Assembly (NCBI GenBank): GCA_905233985.1
Contig: CAJOFA010000014.1
Coordinates: 1 to 64,000, forward strand
Origin: an uncultured Prevotella sp.
GTDB lineage: Bacteria > Bacteroidota > Bacteroidia > Bacteroidales > Bacteroidaceae
Direction of reading: 5' to 3'
DNA length: 64,000 nt
In this document: piece by piece, positions 17,990-26,637 of the stretch
Layout of the letters: every line of letters starts with the position of its first letter
Position numbering within the stretch: the stretch's first letter is position 1
Notes under the pieces: generated by a model
Database searches by the model: none
What the model was told of the DNA's origin: nothing
Seen by the model: the letters and a program-made list of their open reading frames with translations, nothing else
Made by a program: the position numbers and the translations under genes

Positions 17990-18140
17990 GCGTTTCAGCG
18001 TTTCGCGTTTCAGTGAAGCGTTTGAGGGGTTTCAAGATGCTCGTATAATATATAACTTATTAATAATTAATTAGTTATAAGTATTAGTAAGGATGATGAA
18101 ACACCCTGCCGAACCCTGAAACGCTGAAACGCTGAAACAG
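17990..18140. repeat. Inverted octad arrays around an AT-rich core (site A)
   Basis: The left arm repeats GTTTCAGC (17990-18018) and the right arm repeats GCTGAAAC (18113-18140). The centre is AT-rich and carries ttaataattaattagttata at 18060-18079, itself flanked by TAACT/AGTTA. Site B (39793-39966) has the same plan and the same 20-nt core, but a different octad. Confidence 0.85.
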
Positions 18141-18271
18141 CTTTAAATCACGGAAAAACTCACTCTTCTACCAGGCCCTCTTACATCTTCCCTTCCACCC
18201 TCCACCTTCGCAATTTAAACTCAAATCGAAAATAATTTGTACAAAACCTTTTAAGTTTAGAAAATTATTTG

Positions 18272-18279
18272 TATCTTTG
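18272..18279 (+). promoter_or_regulatory. -7 box for the mod-res leader
   Basis: TATCTTTG followed by CCGTC. The same -7 box with the same GCCGTC downstream begins the leader of the other R-M operon (55865-55872, minus strand). The resulting leader is about 350 nt. Confidence 0.65.
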
Positions 18280-18635
18280 CCGTCAAGTATCGCCTGATCG
18301 TTGTCGCTCGGCTCTGCCGCTTGCTACTGAAAGGACGCAAGAAATGACGCATCGATGACAAACCCTGAGCGCAGGCTGGCGGAGTGACTTTTGAGGGTTA
18401 AACATTAGCGTTGGCTATTATTCAAAGTGTTCCGAAACTTGCAGGTAGAAAGAACATAGTAAGTAATAATGGTAACGCCTACTTGTATAGTGGGCGTTTT
18501 CCTGTTTCTTACTATAGGTTTCCTGCAAGTACCTGGAGCACTGAACGGGGATTCGTCCACGTTTTGTGTCCATAGGGGTGCTTGCAGGAATCAGTTTGTT
18601 TATTGGCTCGACGCATTATAAAACTATAATGCTAC
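18280..18635 (+). ncRNA. Structured 5' leader of the mod-res operon
   Basis: A 350-nt untranslated leader. A block at 18399-18445 is homologous to the leader of the EcoRI-like methyltransferase operon. CTTGCAGG (18438-18445) can pair with CCTGCAAG (18522-18529), enclosing an inner stem ATAGTAAG (18456-18463)/CTTACTAT (18508-18515) with ACGCC/GGCGT. The same middle strand can instead pair with a second CTTGCAGG at 18581-18588. A last hairpin GCATTATA/TATAATGC (18613-18632) ends three bases before the start codon. This is the layout of a cis-regulatory switch; the ligand or trigger is unknown. Confidence 0.7.
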
Positions 18636-20627
18636 ATGGCTAAATCGTTAATTGAGGAGCTGCCCCGTATTGTGAGCGAGGGCAGGCGTGAGGCTGCACA
18701 GATACTGGAGCGGCTAAGTAGTGGTACGCAGATTGGACTACAGACCAATGAGCTAGTGCTGCCAAGTAAGGATGTGAGCGGACTGTTCAAGGGCTGCACA
18801 CCCCAGATTCCCAATGCCTTCACGATGGCAGGAGGCAATGGAGAGTGGATGAACCGCCTAATCTATGGAGATAATCTCTTGGCGATGCAAGCCCTGCTTG
18901 CTGGTGATGCCCAGACTGGGCTTCCTTCACTTCGTGGTAAAGTTGACCTTATTTATATTGACCCGCCGTTTGATTCGAAAGCAGATTATCGGACTAAGAT
19001 TTCTTTGCCAGGTACGGATATTCAGCAGAAGCCAACGGTCATTGAGCAGTTTGCTTATGCGGATACATGGGAACAAGGAACGATTTCCTACTTAAGAATG
19101 ATTTATCCACGACTTGCACTTATGAAAGAATTACTTTCAGACAAGGGAAGCATATATGTACATATTGATTGGCATATTGGTTCATATTTGAAAATATTGT
19201 TGGATGATATTTTCGGTAAAGATATGATGCTTAATGAAATTATATGGTGTTATGGCTCAATGTGCAAATCAAAGAACAATTGGAATAGGAAGCACGATAA
19301 CATTTTTGTATATACAAAATCTCAAAATTGGATATTTAATGCGAGTGATGTCTTAGAAGGATATGCAGAGGGATATAAAGAAAAATTTAAATATCAGGAT
19401 GAGAAAGGATATTATATGATTCGTGGAAAAGGTGGTCATTTATCTCCAATCCATAGTCAGGGAGACTTAACTCCAGAGCATGAAAAATTATATCCCCAGT
19501 GGACATATAGGCAGTATTTGCAAGAAGGTGGATTGCCTAAAGACTGGTGGGAGATTCCTTTTATAAATTCTCAAGCAAAAGAAAGAATTGACTACGCAAC
19601 ACAAAAGCCAGAAGCACTATTGGAACGCATCATAAAAGCTTCATCAAACAAAGGAAGTATAGTTTGTGATTTTTTTGGTGGTAGTGGTACAACAGCGGCT
19701 GTTGCAGAGCGATTAGGAAGAAGGTGGATAATAGGTGATATAGGCAAACCCGCTTCTCTTATTATGCGCAAACGTTTCATCGACCAAGAGGTGAAACCAT
19801 TCCTGTATCAGAGTATTGGCGACTATCAGAAGGAGGCGTTTAGGAACAACAAACGGTATAAGCATGTGGGCGATCTGAGCCAAGTGGTATTAGGCTTGTA
19901 TGGCGCTATGCCCTTTACACCAGAGCAGACGAACGACCGTAACTTTGGATACATAAAAGGTACGCGAACATTAGTGATGGTAGATTCGCCTAACCGACTG
20001 ACAACTGCTGCCACTATCCGCAAGGCTGTAGAGGCCAAGGCATCGCTGCTTGGTGGCGATTGGGAAAAGGTAGTTGTGCTGGGATGGAACTTCGCCTTTG
20101 ACATTTCGCAGGCTATTCAGAAGTATGAAGCCTCCAAGGTGGAAGTGTTGGTGATTCCTCCTGACCTGTTGGATAAGTTGGCCAAGAAAGGCTACAAGAA
20201 ACTGATAGACGACAGATCTGTACGCTTCTCTTCTCTGCAATACTTGGTGGTAAAGCCTTTGGTTGTTACAACGGCAGGCGAGAATGATGAGATTGACGTG
20301 GAGTTGGAGAACTACGTATTGCTGTCGCCAGACAACATTCCGCTGGATGATAAAGACAAGGAGAAACTGCAACAAGTGTTGGAGCGTGATCCGTTGTCGC
20401 TGATAGAATACTGGAGCATTGACCCCGACTACGACGGCGTGACCTTCCGCTCTACTTGGCAGGACTACCGAGAGAATATAGAGAATGACAACGACCCGCT
20501 ACATTGTGTGTATAAGACTCGCCTAAGAGTTCCTCATAAGCAGCACAGACAAGTTTGTATTAAGGCTGTAGATGTGTTTGGGTTTGAGAGTCAGGTAATT
20601 GAAGAGTTCATGGTTCATGGTTCATAA
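18636..20627 (+). CDS. mod: Type III restriction-modification methyltransferase (Mod)
   Basis: N6-adenine DNA methyltransferase that also supplies sequence recognition for the Mod-Res complex. At 663 residues it is typical. The catalytic motif [10 protein letters not shown] (near 105) precedes the SAM motif [11 protein letters not shown] (near 345), the beta-class order. The target recognition region between them (about residues 150-365, bases 19090-19730) is strikingly AT-rich compared with both ends of the gene. The C-terminal MVHGS and the stop codon are encoded inside a 7-nt tandem array (20606-20640). The res gene starts 16 bp later. Expression probably passes through the structured leader. 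Confidence 0.95.
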   Translation: MAKSLIEELPRIVSEGRREAAQILERLSSGTQIGLQTNELVLPSKDVSGLFKGCTPQIPNAFTMAGGNGEWMNRLIYGDNLLAMQALLAGDAQTGLPSLRGKVDLIYIDPPFDSKADYRTKISLPGTDIQQKPTVIEQFAYADTWEQGTISYLRMIYPRLALMKELLSDKGSIYVHIDWHIGSYLKILLDDIFGKDMMLNEIIWCYGSMCKSKNNWNRKHDNIFVYTKSQNWIFNASDVLEGYAEGYKEKFKYQDEKGYYMIRGKGGHLSPIHSQGDLTPEHEKLYPQWTYRQYLQEGGLPKDWWEIPFINSQAKERIDYATQKPEALLERIIKASSNKGSIVCDFFGGSGTTAAVAERLGRRWIIGDIGKPASLIMRKRFIDQEVKPFLYQSIGDYQKEAFRNNKRYKHVGDLSQVVLGLYGAMPFTPEQTNDRNFGYIKGTRTLVMVDSPNRLTTAATIRKAVEAKASLLGGDWEKVVVLGWNFAFDISQAIQKYEASKVEVLVIPPDLLDKLAKKGYKKLIDDRSVRFSSLQYLVVKPLVVTTAGENDEIDVELENYVLLSPDNIPLDDKDKEKLQQVLERDPLSLIEYWSIDPDYDGVTFRSTWQDYRENIENDNDPLHCVYKTRLRVPHKQHRQVCIKAVDVFGFESQVIEEFMVHGS

Positions 20628-20640
20628 TTCATAGTTCATA
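20606..20640. repeat. Heptad array spanning the mod stop codon, 5 units
   Basis: GTTCATG, GTTCATG, GTTCATA, ATTCATA, GTTCATA. The mod TAA (20625-20627) lies inside the array and the res ATG is 4 bp beyond it. Confidence 0.88.
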
Positions 20641-20643
20641 GTT

Positions 20644-23544
20644 ATGGCAACAAATAGTGCAAATGCTTCGCTGGAACTGGCCAAAAGGCTGAGCGAGACG
20701 GTAAATGCAGAGTTTGAGAGTGGCACAATGCAGGAGCAGGTGACACCCACCACTCAGGAATTGCTGAAGTATTGGTTCTCAGAGGACTATTGCTCGTTGA
20801 GGAATCGCAACTTCCATGCAGGACAGCGACAGGCCATCCTTAACATTATCTATCTGCATGAAGTGTTAGGGGTGAAGAACGTGTTGGACTATTATCAGCA
20901 GTTGACTCCAGACATGATGCCTCTTGTAGATTTGGAAACATTGGGAAAGAAGAAATACGAGATGCCCAAGTATGCCGTGAAGATGGCAACGGGAACAGGT
21001 AAGACGTGGGTAATGCACGCCCTGTTGCTGTGGCAGATGCTGAATGCCAGACACGAAGACGTGAAGAGTGGACGATTTACCAAGAACTTCCTGATAGTAG
21101 CTCCAGGCCTGATAGTTTATGACCGTTTGTTGGATGCTTTTTGTGGCAGGATAGAGCGTGGCAAGGATTCACGTAATATTGAGACTAACGATTTCTATAT
21201 GAATCAAGAGCTCTTCATTCCCGTGCATTATCGGCAGGAAGTATTCTCATTTATTCAGAACAATGTAGTAACGAAAGATGAAGGCATTGGACGCAAGACG
21301 ACTGGTGATGGACTCATTGCTTTAACCAACTGGCATTTGTTTGAAAACCAGCTGGAAGATGAACCTATAGAGGAAAATGGTAAATTGTCACCAGCAGAGA
21401 TTATTGATAATTTGCTACCCATTCGCCCAGGCAAGGCGGCAGGCAACGACCTTGGTATGCTGGACCGTCGCTACCTGCGAGGATCAGAGATAGAATACTT
21501 AGCAGAGTTAGGTGACATCATGGTCATCAATGACGAGGCGCACCATATCCATGAACTGAAACGTAATGGCGAAATTGAGGAAGTAGAATGGCAGAAGGGA
21601 CTGAATGCCATCGCTGAGAAGAAGGGTGACAGATTCTTCCAAGTGGATTTCTCTGCAACTCCATACGACCAACGAGGCTCCGGACAGAAGATGCAGAAGT
21701 GTTACTTCCCACATATCGTTGTTGATTTCGATTTGGCAACAGCGATGCGTAAGGGATTGGTAAAAACGTTGCTGTTGGACAGAAGGCAAGAACTGACAGA
21801 GTTGGGAGAACTTGACTACAAAGCTGTACGAGATGAACGCAACAAAGTGTGCGACTTGAGCGATGGCCAACGACTGATGCTTCGAGCAGGATTAGCCAAG
21901 CTAAAGAAACTCGAAACGGAGTTTACAGAGGTTGATACAACAAAGAATCCAAAGATGCTTGTCATTTGTGAAGATACGTCGGTATCTCCATTCGTTGAGC
22001 AGTTCCTCAAAGACGAAGGACTGAACGGAGATGAAGTAGTGACTATCGACAGCAATTCCAAAGGCGAGGTTTCAGAAGAAGAATGGAAGGAAACGAAGAC
22101 GCGGCTGTTTGATATAGACAAATACGAAAAGCCTAAGGCTATTGTGTCTGTACTAATGTTACGCGAAGGTTTTGACGTTAACAATATTTGTGTCATTGTG
22201 CCTTTGCGTTCGTCAGAAGCCCCAATCCTGCTGGAGCAAATTATCGGACGAGGATTACGATTGATGTGGCGTGAGCCAGAGTATCAAAGCATTAAAGAAG
22301 ATGACAGGAAACGAGTGCTACAGTTGCATACTCAACCTCATACTTATATTGATATGCTCAGTATCATAGAGCATCCTGCCTTTATCCATTTCTATGACGA
22401 GTTATTCAAGGAAGGTCTGGCAGTAGAGGAAACTGGCGAGACGGGAGAAGGCGGTAGTGCTGGTGACATGATAAAAGTAGGACTGCGTGCGGATTATGAA
22501 CAGTTTGATTTTGAATGGCCCATGATTGTTAGGGATGCAGAAGAAGAACTGGAAGACAAGGAGATTGACATTAAGACGCTCCAGCCGTTCACGCAATTCC
22601 CATTGGAAAAACTGCGTCAGTTCTTGGCGCAGGATGGCGAGACGTTCATTTCACAGGAAGCCATATCTAAGACACAATTCGGGCGATATAAGGTGACGGC
22701 AAACCTGTTCACGGCAACCAGTTATAATGAGTATCTGCAAAAGCTACTGCGTACTATAACGCTACGTTTTGACAGGATTTCTTCACACAAAGAGATGCCT
22801 GTGCCAAATTTGCAAATCAATGAGGCTCAGACAATCGCCGTTGTTGACAGGTATATACGCACTCGGTTGTTTGGTCAACCATTCAATCCATTTAATGGAA
22901 GTGACTGGAAAATATTGTTGTCGAAAGATGCGATTGTCACAAAACATATCATTGAAGAAATGGCACGAGCCATCTTTAACATCCAAAGCAATATCATGAC
23001 AACAGATGCTCAGGTCGTACACACAAAGTTCTCTTCTGTAGTGGAGATTAAGATGAGAGAGTCATACTCAATAGAGGTACATAAAGCAATCTATGAACGA
23101 TTGGGCTATCCTACTAGTCGCGGTGGATTTGAAAAAAGGTTTATGGAGTTCCTCGATATAGATGGAGAAGTAGAGCGATTCCTGAAAATCAACGAAAGTC
23201 AGCATCCGTTTGCTATCATCTATTATATGAGGAAAGACGGATTGATGGCTACATATCATCCTGATTTTATTGTAGCAACAAGCAAGAAAATCTATTTGAT
23301 AGAGACAAAAGGAAACGACAAAATTTTCGACAAGAATGTTCGTCAAAAGCAGACGGCAGCAGTTGAATGGACTCGAAAGATTAACGAACTGAAACCAGAA
23401 GAACGCATGGGTCGTGAGTGGGAATATGTACTCATTAGCGAAGACAACTTCTATGGATTATCTGCAAATGGTGCTACCATTACTGATATTTGCGATAGAT
23501 GCAAGGTTTCCTTGTCTGCTGCTATGGGTGAACTGTTCGTATGA
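20644..23544 (+). CDS. res: Type III restriction endonuclease (Res)
   Basis: ATP-dependent restriction subunit that works with Mod: it moves on DNA after Mod binds and cuts when two complexes meet. The 966-residue protein has SF2 motifs: Walker A MATGTGKTWVMH (near 113), the DEAH box NDEAHHIHE (near 295) and motif VI EQIIGRGLRL (near 530). The C-terminal nuclease has a PD-(D/E)xK site: HPDF then YLIETKG, near 872-888. No frameshift is seen, so the pair appears functional. Mod and Res are flanked by inverted repeats, which suggests acquisition as one block. Confidence 0.96.
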   Translation: MATNSANASLELAKRLSETVNAEFESGTMQEQVTPTTQELLKYWFSEDYCSLRNRNFHAGQRQAILNIIYLHEVLGVKNVLDYYQQLTPDMMPLVDLETLGKKKYEMPKYAVKMATGTGKTWVMHALLLWQMLNARHEDVKSGRFTKNFLIVAPGLIVYDRLLDAFCGRIERGKDSRNIETNDFYMNQELFIPVHYRQEVFSFIQNNVVTKDEGIGRKTTGDGLIALTNWHLFENQLEDEPIEENGKLSPAEIIDNLLPIRPGKAAGNDLGMLDRRYLRGSEIEYLAELGDIMVINDEAHHIHELKRNGEIEEVEWQKGLNAIAEKKGDRFFQVDFSATPYDQRGSGQKMQKCYFPHIVVDFDLATAMRKGLVKTLLLDRRQELTELGELDYKAVRDERNKVCDLSDGQRLMLRAGLAKLKKLETEFTEVDTTKNPKMLVICEDTSVSPFVEQFLKDEGLNGDEVVTIDSNSKGEVSEEEWKETKTRLFDIDKYEKPKAIVSVLMLREGFDVNNICVIVPLRSSEAPILLEQIIGRGLRLMWREPEYQSIKEDDRKRVLQLHTQPHTYIDMLSIIEHPAFIHFYDELFKEGLAVEETGETGEGGSAGDMIKVGLRADYEQFDFEWPMIVRDAEEELEDKEIDIKTLQPFTQFPLEKLRQFLAQDGETFISQEAISKTQFGRYKVTANLFTATSYNEYLQKLLRTITLRFDRISSHKEMPVPNLQINEAQTIAVVDRYIRTRLFGQPFNPFNGSDWKILLSKDAIVTKHIIEEMARAIFNIQSNIMTTDAQVVHTKFSSVVEIKMRESYSIEVHKAIYERLGYPTSRGGFEKRFMEFLDIDGEVERFLKINESQHPFAIIYYMRKDGLMATYHPDFIVATSKKIYLIETKGNDKIFDKNVRQKQTAAVEWTRKINELKPEERMGREWEYVLISEDNFYGLSANGATITDICDRCKVSLSAAMGELFV

Positions 23545-23551
23545 TAAGAAA

Positions 23552-23655
23552 AAGCGGGCATATTTGTCCGCATGAAGGGGAGATTAAAATCTCCGCCTAT
23601 CTTTAAAAGTTTGTTTGAGCCGCTTTGTGTCGTGATGATACGGAGCGGCTATTTT
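23552..23655 (+). terminator. Stem-loops downstream of res
   Basis: Three stems follow the res stop: GCGGGCA/TGTCCGC (23552-23570), GGAGATT/AATCTCC (23578-23594) and AGCCGCT/AGCGGCT (23618-23650). The last is followed by ATTTT and is the best terminator candidate. Confidence 0.5.
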
Positions 23656-23871
23656 CCTACAAGGACAGAGCATACGGGGATGTCCCACTGGGAGGTCACT
23701 ATTGAGGAAAAAGATGGCTGTTTTGACGAAAAAGGCAGGCTCGAGAGCAAACGATGCCTGTTTGAGGTTGAAACGATAATCGTTTAGGGGGGTAAACGAT
23801 TATCGTTTGCTGAGTAAACGAACTTTGTTTGCAAGTGAAACGAACATCGTTTGCAAACTAAAAAGGCATCA
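23656..23871. other. Non-coding stretch rich in AAACGAT/ATCGTTT units
   Basis: No gene is supported. The stretch holds several copies of AAACGAT and its complement, including the hairpin AAACGATTATCGTTT with a near copy just before it at 23771-23785. It leads into the right inverted repeat of the island. Confidence 0.5.
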
Positions 23872-23974
23872 AAAACTTTGACGGCGTCTATCGTCGAGTA
23901 TGCTCCGAGCTTTCGATGGGTTTACTACGGGCAAACGATGCGTTTGCTTGGGGCTTTCGTATAGTTTGCTCCGA
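23872..23974. repeat. Right copy of the inverted repeat flanking the type III R-M island
   Basis: The reverse complement of 17582-17705 with a deletion of about 21 bp and scattered changes. It marks the right boundary of the island, directly before the glgB terminator. Confidence 0.8.
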
Positions 23975-23988
23975 GCGTTGAAAAACGA

Positions 23989-24020
23989 AAATGGCCGCTC
24001 CGGATTTGAAGCAGCCATTT
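23989..24020 (-). terminator. Terminator after glgB
   Basis: Minus-strand stem AAATGGCTGCT/AGCGGCCATTT (one mismatch) followed by TTTCGTTTTT. It lies 34 bp past the glgB stop. Confidence 0.75.
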
Positions 24021-24053
24021 GTAGAGTTCTTTTCAGATATTTTCAAATCTTTT

Positions 24054-26165
24054 TCAGTTCTTCTTCAGCACCACGGCGGAGCGGGCGGGGATGTAGAGCT
24101 TCAGCCACTCCTTCTTGTCCTTGACGTAGAGCGGGTCGTAGTTGGTGATGTGCGTCACGCTGTCGTCGGCAAAGCCGTTGCCGCCAAAGTCCTTCGAGTC
24201 GGTATTGAGCACGACATCGTAAGAACCCGTTGGCACGAGGAAGCCGTAGTCGGTATAGCTGCGCGTGGGTGAGAAGTTGAACACGAAGACGAGGTCGCCG
24301 CGCATGAAGCAGAGCACCTGGTCGCCGTCGTCGTGCCATATCTCGGTGACGGGCTTGTCCTGGAAGTTGCGGACGCTCTTGATGACCTTCAGCATCTCAC
24401 GGTCGAAGTCACCCAGCCAATGGTAGCAGAGGTCCTTGTTATCGACGAGGTTCCACTGGCGGCGGGCATACTTGTAGCTCCAGCCATTACCCTCGCGCGG
24501 GAAGTCAATCCACTCGGGATGGCCAAACTCGTTGCCCATGAAGTTGAGGTAGCCGCCGTTGATGGCGCCTGCCGTCACGAGACGAATCATCTTGTGCAGG
24601 GCGATGCCGCGCTGAGCGAGGTCGTTGACATCCTTCTTGGCGAAGTGCCAGTACATGTCGGCATCGATGAGGCGGAAGATGATGGTCTTGTCGCCCACAA
24701 GTGCCTGGTCGTGCGACTCGCAGTAGGAGATGGTCTTCTCGTCGGGACGGCGGTTCTTGACCTCCCAGAAGATGCTGCAGACATTGATGTCCTCGTCGCG
24801 TACCTCTTTAATAGTCTTAATCCAGTAGTCGGGGATGTTCATCGCCATACGGTAGTCGAAGCCGTAGCCACCGTCCTCGAACTTGGCAGCCAGTCCGGGC
24901 ATGCCCGAAACCTCCTCGGCAATGGTGATGGCGTTGGGGTTCACCTCGTGTATGAGGCAGTTGGCCAGCGTGAGGTAGCAGATAGCGTTGTCGTCCTCGT
25001 GACCATTGAAGTAGTCGCCATAGCCGCCGAAAGCCTCGCCCAAGCCGTGACTGTAGTAGAGCATGGAGGTGACGCCGTCGAAGCGGAAACCGTCGAACTT
25101 GAACTCCTCAAGCCAGTACTTACAGTTGGAGAGCAGGAAGTGGAGCACGTCGTCCTTGCCATAGTCGAAGCAGAGCGAGTCCCATGCTGGATGCTCGTGG
25201 CGGTCGCCCTCATAGAAGAACTGGTTGGGGTCGCCGGCGAGGTTGCCCAAGCCCTCGACCTCGTTCTTCACGGCGTGGGAGTGTACGATGTCCATGATGA
25301 CGGCGATGCCCATCTTGTGGGCGGTGTCAATCATCTCCTTCAGGTCCTCAGGCGTGCCAAAACGGCTGCTTGGAGCGAAGAAGCTACTGACGTGATAACC
25401 GAAGGAGCCGTAATAGGGATGCTCCTGGATGGCCATGACCTGAATGGCGTTGTAGCCGTCCTTCTTTACACGCGGCAGCACATTCTCCGTGAACTCCTTA
25501 TAGGTACCAACCTTCTCGGCATCCTGTCCCATTCCGACGTGGCACTCGTAGATGAGCAGCGGATCCTTGTGGGGCTTGAAGGTCTTTTTCTTCCACTCGT
25601 AGGGCTTCTCGGGGTTCCACACCTGAGCAGAAAATATCTTGGTCTGGTCGTCCTGGACCACACGACGGCACCAAGCGGGAATGCGCTCGCCCTCTCCCCC
25701 ATTCCACTTCACCTTCATCTTGTAGAGCTGGCCGTGCTTCAGGGCTTTCTCCGAGAGTTTCAGCTCCCAATTGCCTGTGCCCTCTACACGCTTGCAGCGA
25801 TACTTCTCGTTCTCCTGCCAGTTGTTGAAGTCACCGATGAGGTAAATATCGGTAGCGTTGGGAGCCCACTCGCGGAATACCCAGCCCTTAGCGAGCTTGT
25901 GGAGTCCGAAGTAGAGATGTCCGGAAGCGAAGTCCGACAAGGTCTTCTTACCGTTACGTGTCAGCTGATTGATTTTCCAGACAGCGTGGTCGTGACGACC
26001 GCTGATGGCTCCCTCGAAGGGTTCGAGCCACGGGTCATTACGAACGAGTCCGATGTGATTATTAATTTGATGTTTGACATTTGAAGTTTGAAGTTTATGA
26101 TTTCTTTTAGACTTCGTCACATCGGTCTTCTTTGAAGTTGTTTTCTTATTTGTTGCCATAGTCAT
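24054..26165 (-). CDS. glgB: 1,4-alpha-glucan branching enzyme (GH13)
   Basis: Makes alpha-1,6 branches in glycogen by moving a short alpha-1,4 chain. The 703-residue protein has an N-terminal CBM48 domain (WAPNATDIYLIGDFNNW near 130) and a GH13 barrel with the catalytic triad in FRFDGVTSM (Asp), IAEEVSG (Glu) and SYCESHDQA (Asp). The sequence resembles the eukaryotic-type branching enzymes (GH13_8) often found in Bacteroidetes. The first 30 residues are Lys-rich and poorly conserved, and are partly encoded by 7-nt repeats (26073-26100), so they may be a recent extension. ATGs at 26165 and 26159 are both possible starts. Confidence 0.95.
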   Translation of the reverse strand: MTMATNKKTTSKKTDVTKSKRNHKLQTSNVKHQINNHIGLVRNDPWLEPFEGAISGRHDHAVWKINQLTRNGKKTLSDFASGHLYFGLHKLAKGWVFREWAPNATDIYLIGDFNNWQENEKYRCKRVEGTGNWELKLSEKALKHGQLYKMKVKWNGGEGERIPAWCRRVVQDDQTKIFSAQVWNPEKPYEWKKKTFKPHKDPLLIYECHVGMGQDAEKVGTYKEFTENVLPRVKKDGYNAIQVMAIQEHPYYGSFGYHVSSFFAPSSRFGTPEDLKEMIDTAHKMGIAVIMDIVHSHAVKNEVEGLGNLAGDPNQFFYEGDRHEHPAWDSLCFDYGKDDVLHFLLSNCKYWLEEFKFDGFRFDGVTSMLYYSHGLGEAFGGYGDYFNGHEDDNAICYLTLANCLIHEVNPNAITIAEEVSGMPGLAAKFEDGGYGFDYRMAMNIPDYWIKTIKEVRDEDINVCSIFWEVKNRRPDEKTISYCESHDQALVGDKTIIFRLIDADMYWHFAKKDVNDLAQRGIALHKMIRLVTAGAINGGYLNFMGNEFGHPEWIDFPREGNGWSYKYARRQWNLVDNKDLCYHWLGDFDREMLKVIKSVRNFQDKPVTEIWHDDGDQVLCFMRGDLVFVFNFSPTRSYTDYGFLVPTGSYDVVLNTDSKDFGGNGFADDSVTHITNYDPLYVKDKKEWLKLYIPARSAVVLKKN
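26073..26100. repeat. Heptad array inside the 5' end of glgB
   Basis: TTTGACA, TTTGAAG, TTTGAAG, TTTATGA. Four units (28 nt) are translated in glgB as part of its variable N-terminus (around HKLQTSNVKHQ). Confidence 0.8.
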
Positions 26166-26174
26166 ATTATTTTG

Positions 26175-26216
26175 TTTGATATTTGACGTTTGATATTTGA
26201 CGTTTGATATTTATGA
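26175..26216. repeat. Heptad array, 6 units, left edge of four-helix-bundle cassette
   Basis: TTTGATA and TTTGACG alternate, ending in TTTATGA. The stop codon of the four-helix-bundle gene (26211-26213) lies inside the array. Confidence 0.9.
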
Positions 26217-26591
26217 TTCGTCTTTGGACTTTGTGGATTTTACAATTTTTGTTAGGACAGCAATAATTCGTTTGCAATCAGCAAACAGCGATTGAAATTC
26301 TGAGTCGGTAAGATACTGAGTTTCATGCAAAAGGTCTATCCAATAGCCAGATTCTGAAGCTTCTTTCAATGCAATACTCATCTTTGATGCAAAATCAGCT
26401 CTACTTTGAGCTTGTTTTCCTTCAAACACATTAGCGCCAATACTTGTACCCGACCTCAACAATTGTTTGGACATAACATGCTCTTTTTTAGTATCGGTCA
26501 AGTAATTATATAAATTTATAATTCTGACCGCAAATGCCTTTGATATCTCATAGATGTTGTTTTCTATGGACATGTTGTATTTATCTAGCAT
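26211..26591 (-). CDS. Four-helix bundle protein (S23/IVP family)
   Basis: A 126-residue protein of the family named after the peptide encoded in 23S rRNA intervening sequences; the Avd protein of diversity-generating retroelements has the same fold. The fold is predicted as four amphipathic helices. Family blocks are KQLLRSGTSIGANVFEG and FASKMSIALKEASESGYW. Molecular function is not known; nucleic-acid binding is proposed for relatives. Both sides of the gene are closed by 7-nt arrays in opposite orientation (26175-26216 and 26603-26637). A second family member at 50682 has the same arrangement. ATGs at 26591 and 26573 are both possible starts. Confidence 0.88.
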   Translation of the reverse strand: MLDKYNMSIENNIYEISKAFAVRIINLYNYLTDTKKEHVMSKQLLRSGTSIGANVFEGKQAQSRADFASKMSIALKEASESGYWIDLLHETQYLTDSEFQSLFADCKRIIAVLTKIVKSTKSKDES

Positions 26592-26602
26592 AAGTAATCG
26601 TA

Positions 26603-26637
26603 AACTTCAAATTTCAAACTTCAAATTTCAAATTCTA
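26603..26637. repeat. Heptad array, 5 units, right edge of four-helix-bundle cassette
   Basis: AACTTCA/AATTTCA alternate. In reverse complement this reads TTTGAAG/TTTGAAA, so it is inverted relative to 26175-26216 with the shared core TTTGA. The array overlaps the 3' end of the YhcH gene, whose stop codon is at 26635-26637. Confidence 0.9.

Noticed and set aside
17718..18035. Intact 105-residue protein
   Set aside because: The homologous part begins at 17951 and matches only the head of a much larger protein; upstream codons lie in the octad array.
18399..18635. Retron msr-msd RNA upstream of mod
   Set aside because: No reverse transcriptase gene is near either leader, and the downstream genes are standard R-M genes.
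24333..26084. A 583-codon open frame antisense to glgB
   Set aside because: It lies wholly within glgB, has Val/Leu-rich low-information sequence typical of the antisense of GC-rich codons, and no promoter box or family motif.
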